The notes: generated from the letters alone by a model not told the origin. A stretch of 64,000 nt of DNA from Thermotoga sp. SG1 (GCF_002865985.1 NZ_LNDD01000005.1:271222-335221), one strand, 5' to 3'; shown: positions 46,639-55,523, numbered from the stretch's first letter. Program-made: numbers and translations.

Positions 46639-47778
46639 ATGAAGCTGGAAAGACTTGATGAAGGACTCTTCTATCCACATTATAACGGATATTCCATCGT
46701 CAATTTTTCGAACACCATCCTGAAGATATTCGGTGAAAAAACGCTTCACAGACCCTTTCCACTTCCCGAAAGATTTCTCGAAAACGTTCGCAAGGTGGTT
46801 GTTCTGGTTGTCGATTCTTTGAGTTACGATGCGTTCTCGAATACCATACAGGACGATGATGTGCAGGTGTTTCCGTGTTCTTCCGTTTTTCCCACAACCA
46901 CGGCCGCCGCACTCCCCAGTTTGTACTCCGGGTTGACCCCCCTGGAACACGGTTTTCTGGGGTACATCCTTTACCTTCGAGAAGTGGGTAGCCCCGTGAA
47001 CATGATAGAGATGGCTCCCCCGGGTTTTCCGAAAGAAAGTGTACTTAGAATTCATGAGTTTCGATTCACAACGATATTCCAGAGGTTAAAGATTCGATCC
47101 TTCTTTCTTGTTCCCAGATATCTACTGGGGACGGGCTTTTCCAGGCTCATGTCTCAAGGAGCAGAGCAGATCGGTTTTTCCAGTTTCGGTGACATGATCG
47201 AGAAAATGCTGGAGATACTGGCAAATCAGGAAACAGTGCTTGTCTTTGGATATTGGCCCTCACTTGATTCAATAGCACACAAATCGGGTGTTGGAAGGGC
47301 CTATTTCAGAGAACTCAAATGGCTCTACAGAATCCTGAAGGAAGAACTCATCAGGAGATTAAAATCAGACACCCTCTTTTTCATGGTGAGTGATCATGGA
47401 CAGATATCAACACCACCGGAGAGGGAAGTGTGGTGGGACAGTTCTTCAGAAGTAATGAAGCTTCTCGACAGACCTCCTGCTGGTGAGCAAAGAATGATGT
47501 ATCTTTACACAAAAAGAAAGAAAGCTCTGGTAGAATATCTTGTGGAAAAGTACGCTGATTTTGCGGTCTTCATCGATGCCAGAAGGGTGACACGCCTTTT
47601 TGGAGTGGGAAGGAATCATCCTGAGTTCGCGAATAGAATCGGTGATGTGATACTGATAACAAAAGAGAATTTCTCCTTCAACTACAGGTACACGGGAAAA
47701 GAAGAAAGTCTTGCTGGAAGGCATGGAAGTCTCACTCATCAGGAGTTGGTGGTTCCCCTGGTGGTCTATCGGAGGTGA
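46639..47778 (+). CDS. Type I phosphodiesterase / alkaline-phosphatase superfamily protein
   Basis: About 379 aa. VVLVVDSLSYDAF (metal Asp), FPTTTAAALPSLYSGLTPLE (nucleophile Thr), GYWPSLDSIAHKSG and FFMVSDHGQIS are the superfamily metal/nucleophile blocks. No signal peptide, so it is cytoplasmic; the substrate is unknown. ATG 46639 is preferred because GGGAGG lies 11 nt before it; GTG 46573 is possible and would leave only 15 nt to the divergent regulator. Confidence 0.82.
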   Translation: MKLERLDEGLFYPHYNGYSIVNFSNTILKIFGEKTLHRPFPLPERFLENVRKVVVLVVDSLSYDAFSNTIQDDDVQVFPCSSVFPTTTAAALPSLYSGLTPLEHGFLGYILYLREVGSPVNMIEMAPPGFPKESVLRIHEFRFTTIFQRLKIRSFFLVPRYLLGTGFSRLMSQGAEQIGFSSFGDMIEKMLEILANQETVLVFGYWPSLDSIAHKSGVGRAYFRELKWLYRILKEELIRRLKSDTLFFMVSDHGQISTPPEREVWWDSSSEVMKLLDRPPAGEQRMMYLYTKRKKALVEYLVEKYADFAVFIDARRVTRLFGVGRNHPEFANRIGDVILITKENFSFNYRYTGKEESLAGRHGSLTHQELVVPLVVYRR

Positions 47779-48235
47779 TAGGTTCCGTTATCTGAAGAGT
47801 CCCACTTGGGGAAAAGTAGATCATCAGAAGGCAAAGCATCTCATAAAAAAGTTCACAGAGGGGCACAGGTATGAGGTCTTCGTAGGAACGGACAGTGACA
47901 TCAGAGACGGAGAGGTAGTGTACGCCACAGCGGTCGTGGTGTATCGATTTGGAAACGGTGCAACCTATTTTTACACCGTATACAAAGATGGAAAGAACAG
48001 AGACCTGTACACGAGAATATTCAAAGAAGCGGAGATGAGCCTGGAGATGGCCAGATTCGTGGAAGAGGTCCTGGAACTAGGAAAACCAGTGGTTCATCTG
48101 GATATCGGATACGAGGGTCTCACAAAAGATCTGGTCTCTTCTGTGATAGGATACGTGAAGGGAATGGGGTATCCCTATCAGGTGAAACCGGATTCTTTTG
48201 CCGCAACGAAGATCGCCCATAAACACACCAAGTGA
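47723..48235 (+). CDS. YkuK/DUF458-type RNase H-like protein
   Basis: About 170 aa; YEVFVGTDSDIRDGEVVYAT, HLDIGYEGLTKDLVSSVIGY and FAATKIAHKHTK match the YkuK family of RNase H-like proteins (GTDS Asp as a likely metal ligand). The start is a puzzle: a strong GGAGGTGAT at 47771-47779 has no ATG/GTG/TTG in frame after it, while in-frame ATG 47723 and TTG 47711 lie far inside the upstream gene without a good site. ATG 47723 is given provisionally. Confidence 0.75.
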   Translation: MEVSLIRSWWFPWWSIGGDRFRYLKSPTWGKVDHQKAKHLIKKFTEGHRYEVFVGTDSDIRDGEVVYATAVVVYRFGNGATYFYTVYKDGKNRDLYTRIFKEAEMSLEMARFVEEVLELGKPVVHLDIGYEGLTKDLVSSVIGYVKGMGYPYQVKPDSFAATKIAHKHTK

Positions 48236-48250
48236 GGAGGTTGCCCGCCC

Positions 48251-49291
48251 ATGAGAATCCTGTTGTGTAATCCTGAAAGCAAAAACGAGATATTGGGTGT
48301 TCTGAAAGACCTCGATGAGGAGTACGAGATTCTACTTCCAGCGGAACGTATGAAGGATTTTGATATCCTCTACGTGAAGTGGAAAGAACTGCCGTTCAGG
48401 AGGGGGGAGGAGGAAGTTCTTTCTGTTGTAGACGAGAATGTGATAGGACTTTTCTTCGAGGCGATAAAGAACTACCGGGAAAAGGTGGTAGTTACGGACC
48501 TCGATGATCTGAAACTTGCTCTTTCTGAGATAGAACGAACGGGTGATGTTTCACTTCAGACCAGAAGGTTTCTTTTTCTCAAAGCCCTGGCATACTTTCT
48601 GAATTTCCAGTCGAGAATTTTGAAGGATCTATCCGATCTTTTTTTCATAAAAAGATGGGAAGCATTCGTTCTGGAAAGGATAGAGGAGGAAGGTTCCGAA
48701 GCAATTGTGAAACAGCTTTCTCAGAAGATACCTGAGAAGAAATCACTGGATATCAGTCTTGCGGTTCATTTCCTCCGGTATCTTCCACATGGTTCGTGCA
48801 TCCTGGTGAAAGATTGCACCGTAGTGTACGCCTCTTCGAAGGGAGACCTTCCCGATGTGAGCAGTGGTGTTCTGGGATACAGTGGAACTTTCTCTGGGAA
48901 GAAAAATTATGACTTCGTCGTGGCTGAAGATTTCAGGGAAGACACGGAAGGAATCAGGTTGAACGAACTCGACACATTCGAGGAAGGAATGGTTCTTCTT
49001 GGAACAGCCGGTGTTCTCAGAGAGCCTGTTCCAACGGACAACTTCACGGAGGCTCTCTCCATGCATCCTGCTTTCGACTGCTGTGCTGTGACGAAGGATG
49101 GCTATCTGGTGGCACACCTTGTTGAACTCGACAAAAGTAAGATCTTTGAAAAACTGGAACATCTCGACCTTTCCGGAACGTCTGTGGCCTTCAATTTTCC
49201 TGTAGAGGAATCTTCAAGGAAACATCTCAAAGAGAAGGGAGTAGCGAGAATATCCTGGATAGACTCAAGAAGAATCTGGAGAAGGTGCTGA
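48251..49291 (+). CDS. Hypothetical protein
   Basis: 346 aa, soluble, acidic and rich in Leu and Glu, with no signal peptide or membrane segment. No catalytic motif is recognised; segments HGSCILVKDCTVVYASSKGD and MHPAFDCCAVTKDGYL look like conserved core strands. ATG 48251 follows GAGGAGG. It overlaps comF by 7 nt, which places it in the same operon; a nucleotide or DNA-related role is only a possibility. Confidence 0.7.
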   Translation: MRILLCNPESKNEILGVLKDLDEEYEILLPAERMKDFDILYVKWKELPFRRGEEEVLSVVDENVIGLFFEAIKNYREKVVVTDLDDLKLALSEIERTGDVSLQTRRFLFLKALAYFLNFQSRILKDLSDLFFIKRWEAFVLERIEEEGSEAIVKQLSQKIPEKKSLDISLAVHFLRYLPHGSCILVKDCTVVYASSKGDLPDVSSGVLGYSGTFSGKKNYDFVVAEDFREDTEGIRLNELDTFEEGMVLLGTAGVLREPVPTDNFTEALSMHPAFDCCAVTKDGYLVAHLVELDKSKIFEKLEHLDLSGTSVAFNFPVEESSRKHLKEKGVARISWIDSRRIWRRC

Positions 49292-49890
49292 ACTTCCTCT
49301 ATACGAACACGTGTCTTCTCTGTGAAAGGGAAATTTCCCCGTTTTCCTCTCTTTGTGAAAGGTGCAGGACAGAAATCATAGAAAAGGGTCCCTCTTTCTA
49401 TCATGAACGTCACAGAAGCTACGAGATTTTCGTCTATTCCACCTACGCCGATAAATTAGAAGAGGTGATAAAACTCTACAAGTATCACAACGAGACTTTG
49501 CTTTCTGGTTTCCTTACAGAGATTTTCATCAGACTGTACGGTTACTTTCAGAGGGAAGCAGATATTGTTACCTGGGTACCGTCTTCTTTAAGCTCACTCG
49601 AAGAAAGAGGATTCGATCATATGGAGCTGATAGCAAAGAAGTTCGCCAGAAAACTTTCCATCCCTTTTGCGAGGGTTCTCAAAAACGTCTCGGAAGGAAG
49701 ACAGGTGGACAGAGAAAAAGAAGAGAGGAAGAAGCTGGGAAGGTTCGTGTGTCAAAAGCCCCCACCCCGCAGGGTCATTTTACTGGACGATGTGCTGACG
49801 ACGGGAACGAGTGTAAAAGATTGCGTCCAAACACTCCTCAGAAACGGAACAGAAAGTGTTTTTGTGTACGTTTTAGCAAAGGCTAGATGA
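49285..49890 (+). CDS. comF: ComF family phosphoribosyltransferase-like protein
   Basis: 201 aa: zinc knuckle CLLCEREISPFSSLCERC at the N-terminus and the PRPP motif VILLDDVLTTGTSVKDC at the end, with VTWVPSSLSSLEERGFDH between. ComF proteins aid DNA uptake in competent bacteria. GTG 49285. The 3' ends of comF and the kinase gene overlap by 8 nt. Confidence 0.9.
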   Translation: MLNFLYTNTCLLCEREISPFSSLCERCRTEIIEKGPSFYHERHRSYEIFVYSTYADKLEEVIKLYKYHNETLLSGFLTEIFIRLYGYFQREADIVTWVPSSLSSLEERGFDHMELIAKKFARKLSIPFARVLKNVSEGRQVDREKEERKKLGRFVCQKPPPRRVILLDDVLTTGTSVKDCVQTLLRNGTESVFVYVLAKAR

Positions 49891-51133
49891 CAAGGCCAAC
49901 GATCAGATCGTTGACGTTCGTTCCTGTGGGTCCTGTCTTGAAAAGAGCACCTGCTTTCTTCAGGGCGTTGTAGGAGTCGTTGTTCTCGAGGTATTCAATA
50001 GGATCTTCTCCCATCTCTTTCAGAATCTTTACCGTTCTTCCATCAACGATGCCACCCGCTGCATCCGTGGGACCGTCTGTTCCATCTGTTCCGACGGAGC
50101 ACAGAACGACTCCTTCTATTCCCTCCAGGGCTATCGCTGCCGAAAGTGCGAGTTCCTGATTCCTTCCTCCAAGACCTTTTCCTTTCACATGTACCACCGT
50201 TTCTCCACCGAGAATCACCGCAGCAGGTTTCTTTAAGGGTCTGTCTCTGAATTTTATTTCCTTCATGATGCTTGCGATGAACCTTCCTGCTTCTTTTGCT
50301 TCACAATCCAGTGCAGTTGTCAGTATTTCGCTGTTAAAACCCTTCTCGATGGCTATCTTCTTTGCTGCCTCGCATACCTTCTGAACGTTTCCCAACACAT
50401 GAATCTCCACGTTTGACAGGTGCTTTGGTGTTTCCTTTAAAAGGGCTTTCTTTACATTGTTGCTCACATTGATCTTGTATCTTTCCAGGATCTTAATGGC
50501 CTCTTCTGAGGTTGAAGTGTCTAAAGAGGTGGGACCGGAAGCTACAACATCGATCCTGTCACCAAGAACATCGGAAAGAACAAGCGTAATAACTTTTGCA
50601 GGATGTACCTTCTCTGCGAATCTTCCTCCTTTTACCTGTGAAAGATGCTTTCTTACGGTGTTTATCTCCTCAATATTCGCGCCACTTTTCAACAGTAAAT
50701 CGGTGATTTCCTGAATCTCCTCAAGAGAAACACCTTCCATAGGCAGTTCAAACAAGGCAGATCCCCCACCAGATAGAAGAAAAAGGACCGTATCTTTCTC
50801 ATTCAACCCCTCAACCATCTCTATAACCCTTCGAGTGGCTTTCAGAGTATTTTCGTCTGGAATGGGATGTCCTGCTTCGTATACCTCAAAGTCATTGATG
50901 GGGCCTTCACTGTGACCGTACTTTGTGATAACGATCCCTTTTCTTATCTTTCCGTTCAATATTTCGTAAGCAGCTTGGGCCATACGCCATGCCGCTTTTC
51001 CGACCGACACGAGTAAGACATCTTGAAGGTTCAATCTTTTCAGCGTGTCTTTCACCGCTCTATCTGGCAACACAGACTCTATGGAGTTTCTCGCTATCTC
51101 GATCGCTGTTTTCAGTAATTCAGAACCAGACAA
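49883..51133 (-). CDS. Glycerate 2-kinase (MOFRL family)
   Basis: 416 aa, homologue of the structurally known T. maritima glycerate kinase. VGKAAWRMAQAAYEIL, GITKYGHSEGP-like strand, LFLLSGGGSALFELPMEG, VLSDVLGDRIDVVASGPTSL and the MOFRL end SVGTDGTDGPTDAAGGIVDG are present. It makes 2-phosphoglycerate from D-glycerate. TTG 51133 has AAAGGAGAGG 7 nt upstream and lies 22 nt inside the nitroreductase gene. Confidence 0.93.
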   Translation of the reverse strand: MSGSELLKTAIEIARNSIESVLPDRAVKDTLKRLNLQDVLLVSVGKAAWRMAQAAYEILNGKIRKGIVITKYGHSEGPINDFEVYEAGHPIPDENTLKATRRVIEMVEGLNEKDTVLFLLSGGGSALFELPMEGVSLEEIQEITDLLLKSGANIEEINTVRKHLSQVKGGRFAEKVHPAKVITLVLSDVLGDRIDVVASGPTSLDTSTSEEAIKILERYKINVSNNVKKALLKETPKHLSNVEIHVLGNVQKVCEAAKKIAIEKGFNSEILTTALDCEAKEAGRFIASIMKEIKFRDRPLKKPAAVILGGETVVHVKGKGLGGRNQELALSAAIALEGIEGVVLCSVGTDGTDGPTDAAGGIVDGRTVKILKEMGEDPIEYLENNDSYNALKKAGALFKTGPTGTNVNDLIVGLVI

Positions 51134-51732
51134 TATGTATCCTCTCCTTTCTTCACAATTTCTGGTTCCCTTTTGAATATCTCCCGTGCGACAAGGAACG
51201 CATGTGAAAGGGCTATTCCGAGATCCACAGGACTTTTAGAGGAGATGCAGATCTCCCCACCTGTGAACCTTATTCTCCATGGTTGTCTGTTCATAGCAGA
51301 GGGTGAAAGTACGGTCATTTCCACTATCTTCATGATTTCTGGCGGCAGCTCTTTCACATCGTTTTCAAGAAAAGAGGTGATAGGTTTTCTGTTTCTGGTG
51401 AAGTTTCTTGATCTGGGATACCCGAAAACGATGATGTAAGGAACATCCGGATGAGGAGAACGTGCCATCCAGCATGTTCCAAAGTCCTTGATGGTAAGAA
51501 AAAGAACGATCTGTTCTCCTTGGAAACCATAATCAACCAGTTTTTCAAAATCTTTCTTGGTTGTTGCATAAACGTAACCTGGGAAAGTGGAAAGATTCAC
51601 TTTCCAGTTGAGTTTTTCCGTGATAAACTTTAAAAGAAGATTTTCTATTTCTTCTTTTATATCTTCCGGCAACTTTCTTTCCAGAAAATCCCGCACTGAA
51701 TGCCTTCTTTCAATCGCCTCGAAAATATCCAT
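51112..51732 (-). CDS. Nitroreductase-family flavoprotein
   Basis: 206 aa: MDIFEAIERRHSVRDF is the FMN-binding N-terminus, with SPSAMNRQPWRIRFTGG and DLGIALSHAFL further on. FMN enzymes of this family reduce nitro compounds or quinones with NAD(P)H, or act in flavin chemistry; the substrate is unknown. ATG 51732 is chosen because GGAGGTGG lies about 6 nt upstream. Divergent to the hypothetical gene at 51762 across 29 nt. Confidence 0.88.
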   Translation of the reverse strand: MDIFEAIERRHSVRDFLERKLPEDIKEEIENLLLKFITEKLNWKVNLSTFPGYVYATTKKDFEKLVDYGFQGEQIVLFLTIKDFGTCWMARSPHPDVPYIIVFGYPRSRNFTRNRKPITSFLENDVKELPPEIMKIVEMTVLSPSAMNRQPWRIRFTGGEICISSKSPVDLGIALSHAFLVAREIFKREPEIVKKGEDTYCLVLNY

Positions 51733-51761
51733 ACGTGCCACCTCCAGAAGGGGGATAGAAG

Positions 51762-52148
51762 TTGAGAAAATTGGCTCTCTTTTTGTTGCTTTTTCTATTT
51801 TCTCATGCCTTTTCTGCCCTTATACTCTTTGAAAAAGTCGACGTAGATTTCCCAGAGGATCTATACAAAACAGTCGGCACAAGGTCTTTTCTCGTGAAAT
51901 ATTTTACTCTCTTTGAAAGTGAAGAGCAAAGAGGATTGATCCTTTCTGGATGGATCTTTTCTCCAACCGATCAAGCCTCCACAACTGTCGAGATAAGAGT
52001 GGAAAGTGGAAACGAATTCCATGTCTTCAAAGTGGAAACAGAAAAAGAAGGGTTTTACTCTGTTATTCCCCCTTGTCTTCTAATAGTTCCAAAAGGTGCG
52101 AAGATATTCCTTGGAAAATACGAAATAGGGGGTGATATTGTTGATTGA
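51762..52148 (+). CDS. Secreted small hypothetical protein
   Basis: 128 aa with a signal peptide (KLALFLLLFLFSHAFSAL) followed by a beta-rich region with no known motif. TTG 51762 has AAGGGGGAT upstream. It overlaps the diguanylate cyclase gene by 17 nt, so the two are co-transcribed; it may be a periplasmic partner of that membrane enzyme, which is an inference from position only. Confidence 0.65.
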   Translation: MRKLALFLLLFLFSHAFSALILFEKVDVDFPEDLYKTVGTRSFLVKYFTLFESEEQRGLILSGWIFSPTDQASTTVEIRVESGNEFHVFKVETEKEGFYSVIPPCLLIVPKGAKIFLGKYEIGGDIVD

Positions 52149-52872
52149 AAAATTGGTCCATTTTTCCGCTGCGATCCTTCTTGTATTTTTCATCCTTCAT
52201 CTGAGAAAGTATTTGAAGAGTTTCAAAAGTAATTTTATGGAATTCGGCATAGCCATCATAATAGCAGGGCTTCTGGTCGATCCATTCTATGAGATCTTGG
52301 GATACAACATCATGATAGTTGGTATAGTAGTTGTTTTCTTTGGGATATTGAGAGTTTTTAAAAATCTCAAAGAGATTGCAATTAGAGACTATCTAACAGG
52401 ACTTTACACCAGGTACTATTTCTTCGAAGAGTGGCTTCCTCAAGAGATGGAAAGACAAAAGCGAAGGAAAGGAAAGGGAATAGCTTTTCTTGTGATAGAT
52501 CTTGACGACTTCAAGATAATAAACGATCGCTACTCTCACAAAATGGGAGACAAGGTTCTGAAATTTGTTGCCCAAAAGATAGTAGAAAACATAAGAAAAA
52601 CAGACTGTGCCGTGAGGTTTGGAGGAGACGAGATACTGGTCGCTTTCCCAGAAGCAGACGAGAAAACAGTTGAAAACATCGTGAAGAGACTGGAAAAAAA
52701 GCTTTTGTTCAATCCATTTGGACTTCCTTTGAAATTTTCCTACGGTGTGGAAACCTGGAAACCAGGTGAAGATATAGAAAGCGTGGTGCAGAGAGCAGAT
52801 CTTCAGATGTATTCTTTGAAAAGCCTGAGAAAGCAAAGGCAGATCTTGTCTGGAGAAGAAGATGTTGACTAA
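52132..52872 (+). CDS. Membrane diguanylate cyclase (GGDEF)
   Basis: About 246 aa: two membrane helices (residues about 9-24 and 37-75), then a GGDEF domain with LTGLYTRYYFFEEWL, FLVIDLDDFKIINDRYSHKM and FGGDEILVAFPEA. The active motif is GGDEI, not GGDEF. An inhibitory I-site RKTD precedes it by five residues (Arg155), so product inhibition is expected. It looks like the orthologue of the well-studied thermostable T. maritima enzyme. Start GTG 52132; TTG 52138 or 52141 are possible. Confidence 0.88.
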   Translation: MILLIEKLVHFSAAILLVFFILHLRKYLKSFKSNFMEFGIAIIIAGLLVDPFYEILGYNIMIVGIVVVFFGILRVFKNLKEIAIRDYLTGLYTRYYFFEEWLPQEMERQKRRKGKGIAFLVIDLDDFKIINDRYSHKMGDKVLKFVAQKIVENIRKTDCAVRFGGDEILVAFPEADEKTVENIVKRLEKKLLFNPFGLPLKFSYGVETWKPGEDIESVVQRADLQMYSLKSLRKQRQILSGEEDVD

Positions 52873-52893
52873 TTCCGAATTTTAATGTAATAT
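52865..52893 (+). promoter_or_regulatory. Strong sigma-70-type promoter of the tRNA-Val/tRNA-Phe operon
   Basis: TTGACT (52865-52870) and TAATAT (52888-52893) are exactly 17 nt apart, and the tRNA starts 12 nt after the -10. The -35 lies within the last codons of the diguanylate cyclase gene. Confidence 0.85.
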
Positions 52894-52905
52894 ATTTAAT
52901 GCGGT

Positions 52906-52980
52906 GGGAGCGTAGCTCAGGGGAAGAGCGCCTGCCTTACAAGCAGGAGGTCGTAGGTTCAAGTCCTGCCGCTCCCACCA
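52906..52980 (+). tRNA. tRNA-Val (anticodon TAC), CCA encoded
   Basis: Acceptor GGGAGCG/CGCTCCC, D arm GCTC/GAGC, anticodon arm CTGCCTTACAAGCAG (anticodon TAC), T arm GTAGGTTCAAGTCC, discriminator A and encoded CCA; 75 nt. Transcribed with tRNA-Phe. Confidence 0.96.
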
Positions 52981-52992
52981 GAGATATGAGGT

Positions 52993-53068
52993 GGCCAGGT
53001 AGCTCAGTTGGTAGAGCACTGGACTGAAAATCCAGGTGTCGGCGGTTCGATTCCGCCCCTGGCCACCA
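52993..53068 (+). tRNA. tRNA-Phe (anticodon GAA), CCA encoded
   Basis: Acceptor GGCCAGG/CCTGGCC, anticodon arm TGGACTGAAAATCCA (anticodon GAA), T loop GGTTCGATTCC, discriminator A, encoded CCA; 76 nt, 12 nt after tRNA-Val. Confidence 0.96.
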
Positions 53069-53093
53069 GATCTACTAATCAGAATGCGAACAG

Positions 53094-53118
53094 CCCGGCC
53101 ATTTCGGCCGGGTTTTTT
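53094..53118 (+). terminator. Rho-independent terminator of the tRNA operon
   Basis: CCCGGCC (53094-53100), loop ATTTC, GGCCGGG (53106-53112), then six T. The 234 nt from here to the next gene's end (53119-53352) hold no gene I can support. Confidence 0.9.
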
Positions 53119-53352
53119 GTTTTTTACACTTCAAAACGGTGGTGAACAAAACAGGTGGAAGGAGTTTTGGTGGGAAATGGGATAGAATAACCCAGCTTGA
53201 GATAATCTTGGAAAGTTTCCCCTGCCACTAGTTTTGTTTGTCAGTTCTGAGTTTTTCAAGAAAATCTATACTATCATCAGACCAGAAGTTAAATCCCAGG
53301 TTTTGTTTTTTCACTCTTCTCGAAGAACCAATCTGTCATGTCATTTGTCTTA

Positions 53353-53898
53353 TCATGCTCCTTTGTATCTAAGCTCCGGAAAAAGAGAAACGCAGGTGTA
53401 TTCCAGGGCTTTCTTGAAAGCGATGTTTATAGGGTATCTTTCCTGTGCAAGGAAGAAATCGATGGAGAGCAACTTCGAGTGAATTTCCTGACATTCGGGA
53501 AGGTTTTCAAGAAGTCCGCCCAGCTGTGGTTTTAGGTATCTGCAAGCCCACACCTCTGGTTTTCCCTTTCTCAATATGTAGCTTCCAGAAAACAGTCTGC
53601 AAACAAGAGGTCTGAAAGAATGATAAGAGCATCCACCGTGTTCAGAACGAGGATCAAAGAGCACACATCGATCTGACTCATCGATGGTTTCAAGGATGTT
53701 CAGCCACTTTTCTATGGAGCCCTTCCTTAGAAGATGAATTGCCAAGGGAAGAAACTCAAGGATTGTCGCTTCGATGTTGATGGAGGGAGTACCGCAACAC
53801 TCCCTGCACCCGTTGCAGGAAGGAAGTCCGCTCTGGATGTTTTCCAGTTCCAGATACAGCTTCATCACTTTGATAGCCAGTTCTTCCAGCCTTTTCAC
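53353..53898 (-). CDS. YkgJ-type CxxCxxCC cysteine-cluster protein
   Basis: 181 aa. The cluster CNGCRECCGTPSINIE (residues about 28-35) followed by Cys at CVLFD, CSYHS, FRPLVCRLF and WACRYL matches the YkgJ/UPF0153 zinc- or Fe-S-binding family. Biological role unknown. GTG 53898 lacks a clear ribosome site, and TAGATACT lies 4 nt upstream on the coding strand, so the mRNA may be leaderless; that is weakly supported. Confidence 0.8.
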   Translation of the reverse strand: MKRLEELAIKVMKLYLELENIQSGLPSCNGCRECCGTPSINIEATILEFLPLAIHLLRKGSIEKWLNILETIDESDRCVLFDPRSEHGGCSYHSFRPLVCRLFSGSYILRKGKPEVWACRYLKPQLGGLLENLPECQEIHSKLLSIDFFLAQERYPINIAFKKALEYTCVSLFPELRYKGA

Positions 53899-53985
53899 AA
53901 AGAGTATCTATATCGAGTCTAGGTAACAAACAAAGGCTAACTCAGGAAAGGAAAGAAAAAGGAAGTGTTAAGATCAAAGAACAGT

Positions 53986-54009
53986 AGAAAGGGGCACAGC
54001 TGTGCCCCC
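53986..54009 (-). terminator. Likely terminator of the frameshifted lipoprotein gene
   Basis: A perfect palindrome GGGGCACAGCTGTGCCCC (53991-54008) starts one nt after the stop codon of the gene at 54010; the transcript then reads TTTCT. The T run is short, so strength is uncertain. Confidence 0.65.
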
Positions 54010-55462
54010 TTATTCTTCGAATACGAGGAGCCCTCCAAATGTAGGATCCGGAAATTCGTAATACTCATTTTGAAGATCAAGGGTTGGGAAGAAGGCTTTG
54101 AGGTTTTCAAAGGAATCAGGATCTTCAGCAAGAACACCAAAATCTATACCAACGATTGTTGCAGTGAGTGTTTCTGTTTCCCAAGACTTGTAAGTGAATG
54201 GCTCTCCTTCTGAAAGTTCCACCGAGTTCGTTTCTACTATCTCCTGCAAAGTGTTTTCCGTGTCTTCGTCAAGTAGCGGCTCTTCAAAGTAATACATACT
54301 GGTGAAATCGTGTTCGTCTCCTGGGGCATCTTCTATAATATCTTCGTTGAGCCACAGAACGGACTTTATAGCCATCACAATGCTGTCAACAAGATCTTCA
54401 AGATAGCTTGAACCATTTTCGTTGAACGTCAGGAACGGATCGAGGTTGTTCCACTCACCACCGTCTCCGCTGTTGCTTATAATATAGTCTTCACTTGCAA
54501 GCTGGGCGAGAACATCTTGTATCCATGCTCCCATATCTTCGTAATCAGCAGGATTTGGCAGATCTGTCGGTAAGGTCAAATCCCACGTTAACAGCAGGTC
54601 AGATATCGAAAGAACTGCTTTCACAACGAGAAGAAGTGCGGAAAATGTCCCTTTATCCAGAATCAGGTAGTCGTTCTCATTGAAAATAATTTCTCCAGGG
54701 TTCTGTCCACTGATTGTTTCAAAATCGAACCAGGCATCTCCTCTGCTCTGCACAACCACAAGTGTTCCTTCAGGACTTGCACTGTCGTAGAGTAGATCCA
54801 CCACAGAATAAGTATTCGTTCCATCAGAGAGTTCCAATGGGGTTTCAGGCTCAAGTACACTATCTCCATCCCAGTCGAAGTTGTTTGGATGGATCGTGAG
54901 ACTTGCATTTCCTGTTATTGCGTATTCAAGACAAGTTTCCAGTTCTTTCAGGCGCGGCCAGAGTTCTGAGAATGTGGTATAAAGGTTTTCATAAAACTGG
55001 TTCCATGTTTCTATTGTATTCTCTTCTGGAAGGAAAGGAGGAGGTGAAACTGGCGGTTCAGGTGGCAGAGGCGGTGGAAACTGTCTCATGTTCATGAAGT
55101 ACTTCATGAAAGAAAAAGAGCGTGTGATCTCTTTGAAAGATTTGAATCTAACAGGAACAATTCTGAAAATACCCGTGAACTGTCCGATCTCATCGGAGTA
55201 GTCACGAAACAGTTCGTACAGTAAGATTATAGACATACCAGCGTTTGCTGTGGGATTCTCCGGGTCTTCAGCCAGAGCGTCTTCAAAAGCATCTTTTGCC
55301 CCGTCAGTGTCACCATATTCCAGAGAGTCCAGACCGCTCTCCAGAAGGTTTGAAAGATTTTCTTCCGACGTTCCTCCGGGTCCAACAGTGATGGGTCCAG
55401 CGCAAGAAAATTACGAGTGCCAGCCCAAAAAGGAGCATCGGCAAAAATCTTTTGAAATACAC
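54010..55462 (-). pseudogene. Lipoprotein gene split by a frameshift at its signal peptide
   Basis: From GTG 55462 (GAGGAGGGGAT 6 nt upstream) a signal peptide is read (KRFLPMLLFGLALVIF); near 55402-55410 the sense moves to the frame one base on, where TGC gives Cys and CAGPITVGPGG follows, a plausible lipobox. The second frame stays open to 54010 (about 465 aa), with a TPR-like N-terminus (SLEYGDTDGAKDAFEDALAE), a Pro-rich stretch (FPPPLPPEPPVSPP) and an acidic beta-rich domain. ATG 55236 could give a shorter, unexported 408-aa protein. No known family is recognised. A two-base deletion in a TC run, a sequencing error or a programmed shift are possible. Confidence 0.7.
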
Positions 55463-55464
55463 GA

Positions 55465-55523
55465 TGATCCCCTCCTCGTTTAAATCTGTTAGCTATTTTT
55501 GGTAATTCTATTGGAGGGGATCA
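55465..55523 (-). promoter_or_regulatory. Leader hairpin that hides the ribosome binding site (candidate RNA switch)
   Basis: In the minus-strand mRNA, TGATCCCCTCC (from 55523-55513) is an exact complement of GGAGGGGATCA (55475-55465), which contains the Shine-Dalgarno of the lipoprotein gene. The 11-bp stem with a 37-nt AT-rich loop would block translation; opening would need heat, a protein or a ligand. Confidence 0.6.

Noticed and set aside
55250..55483. 77-codon frame on the plus strand over the lipoprotein gene start
   Set aside because: It is antisense to the signal peptide and TPR-like region, with no ribosome site of its own.
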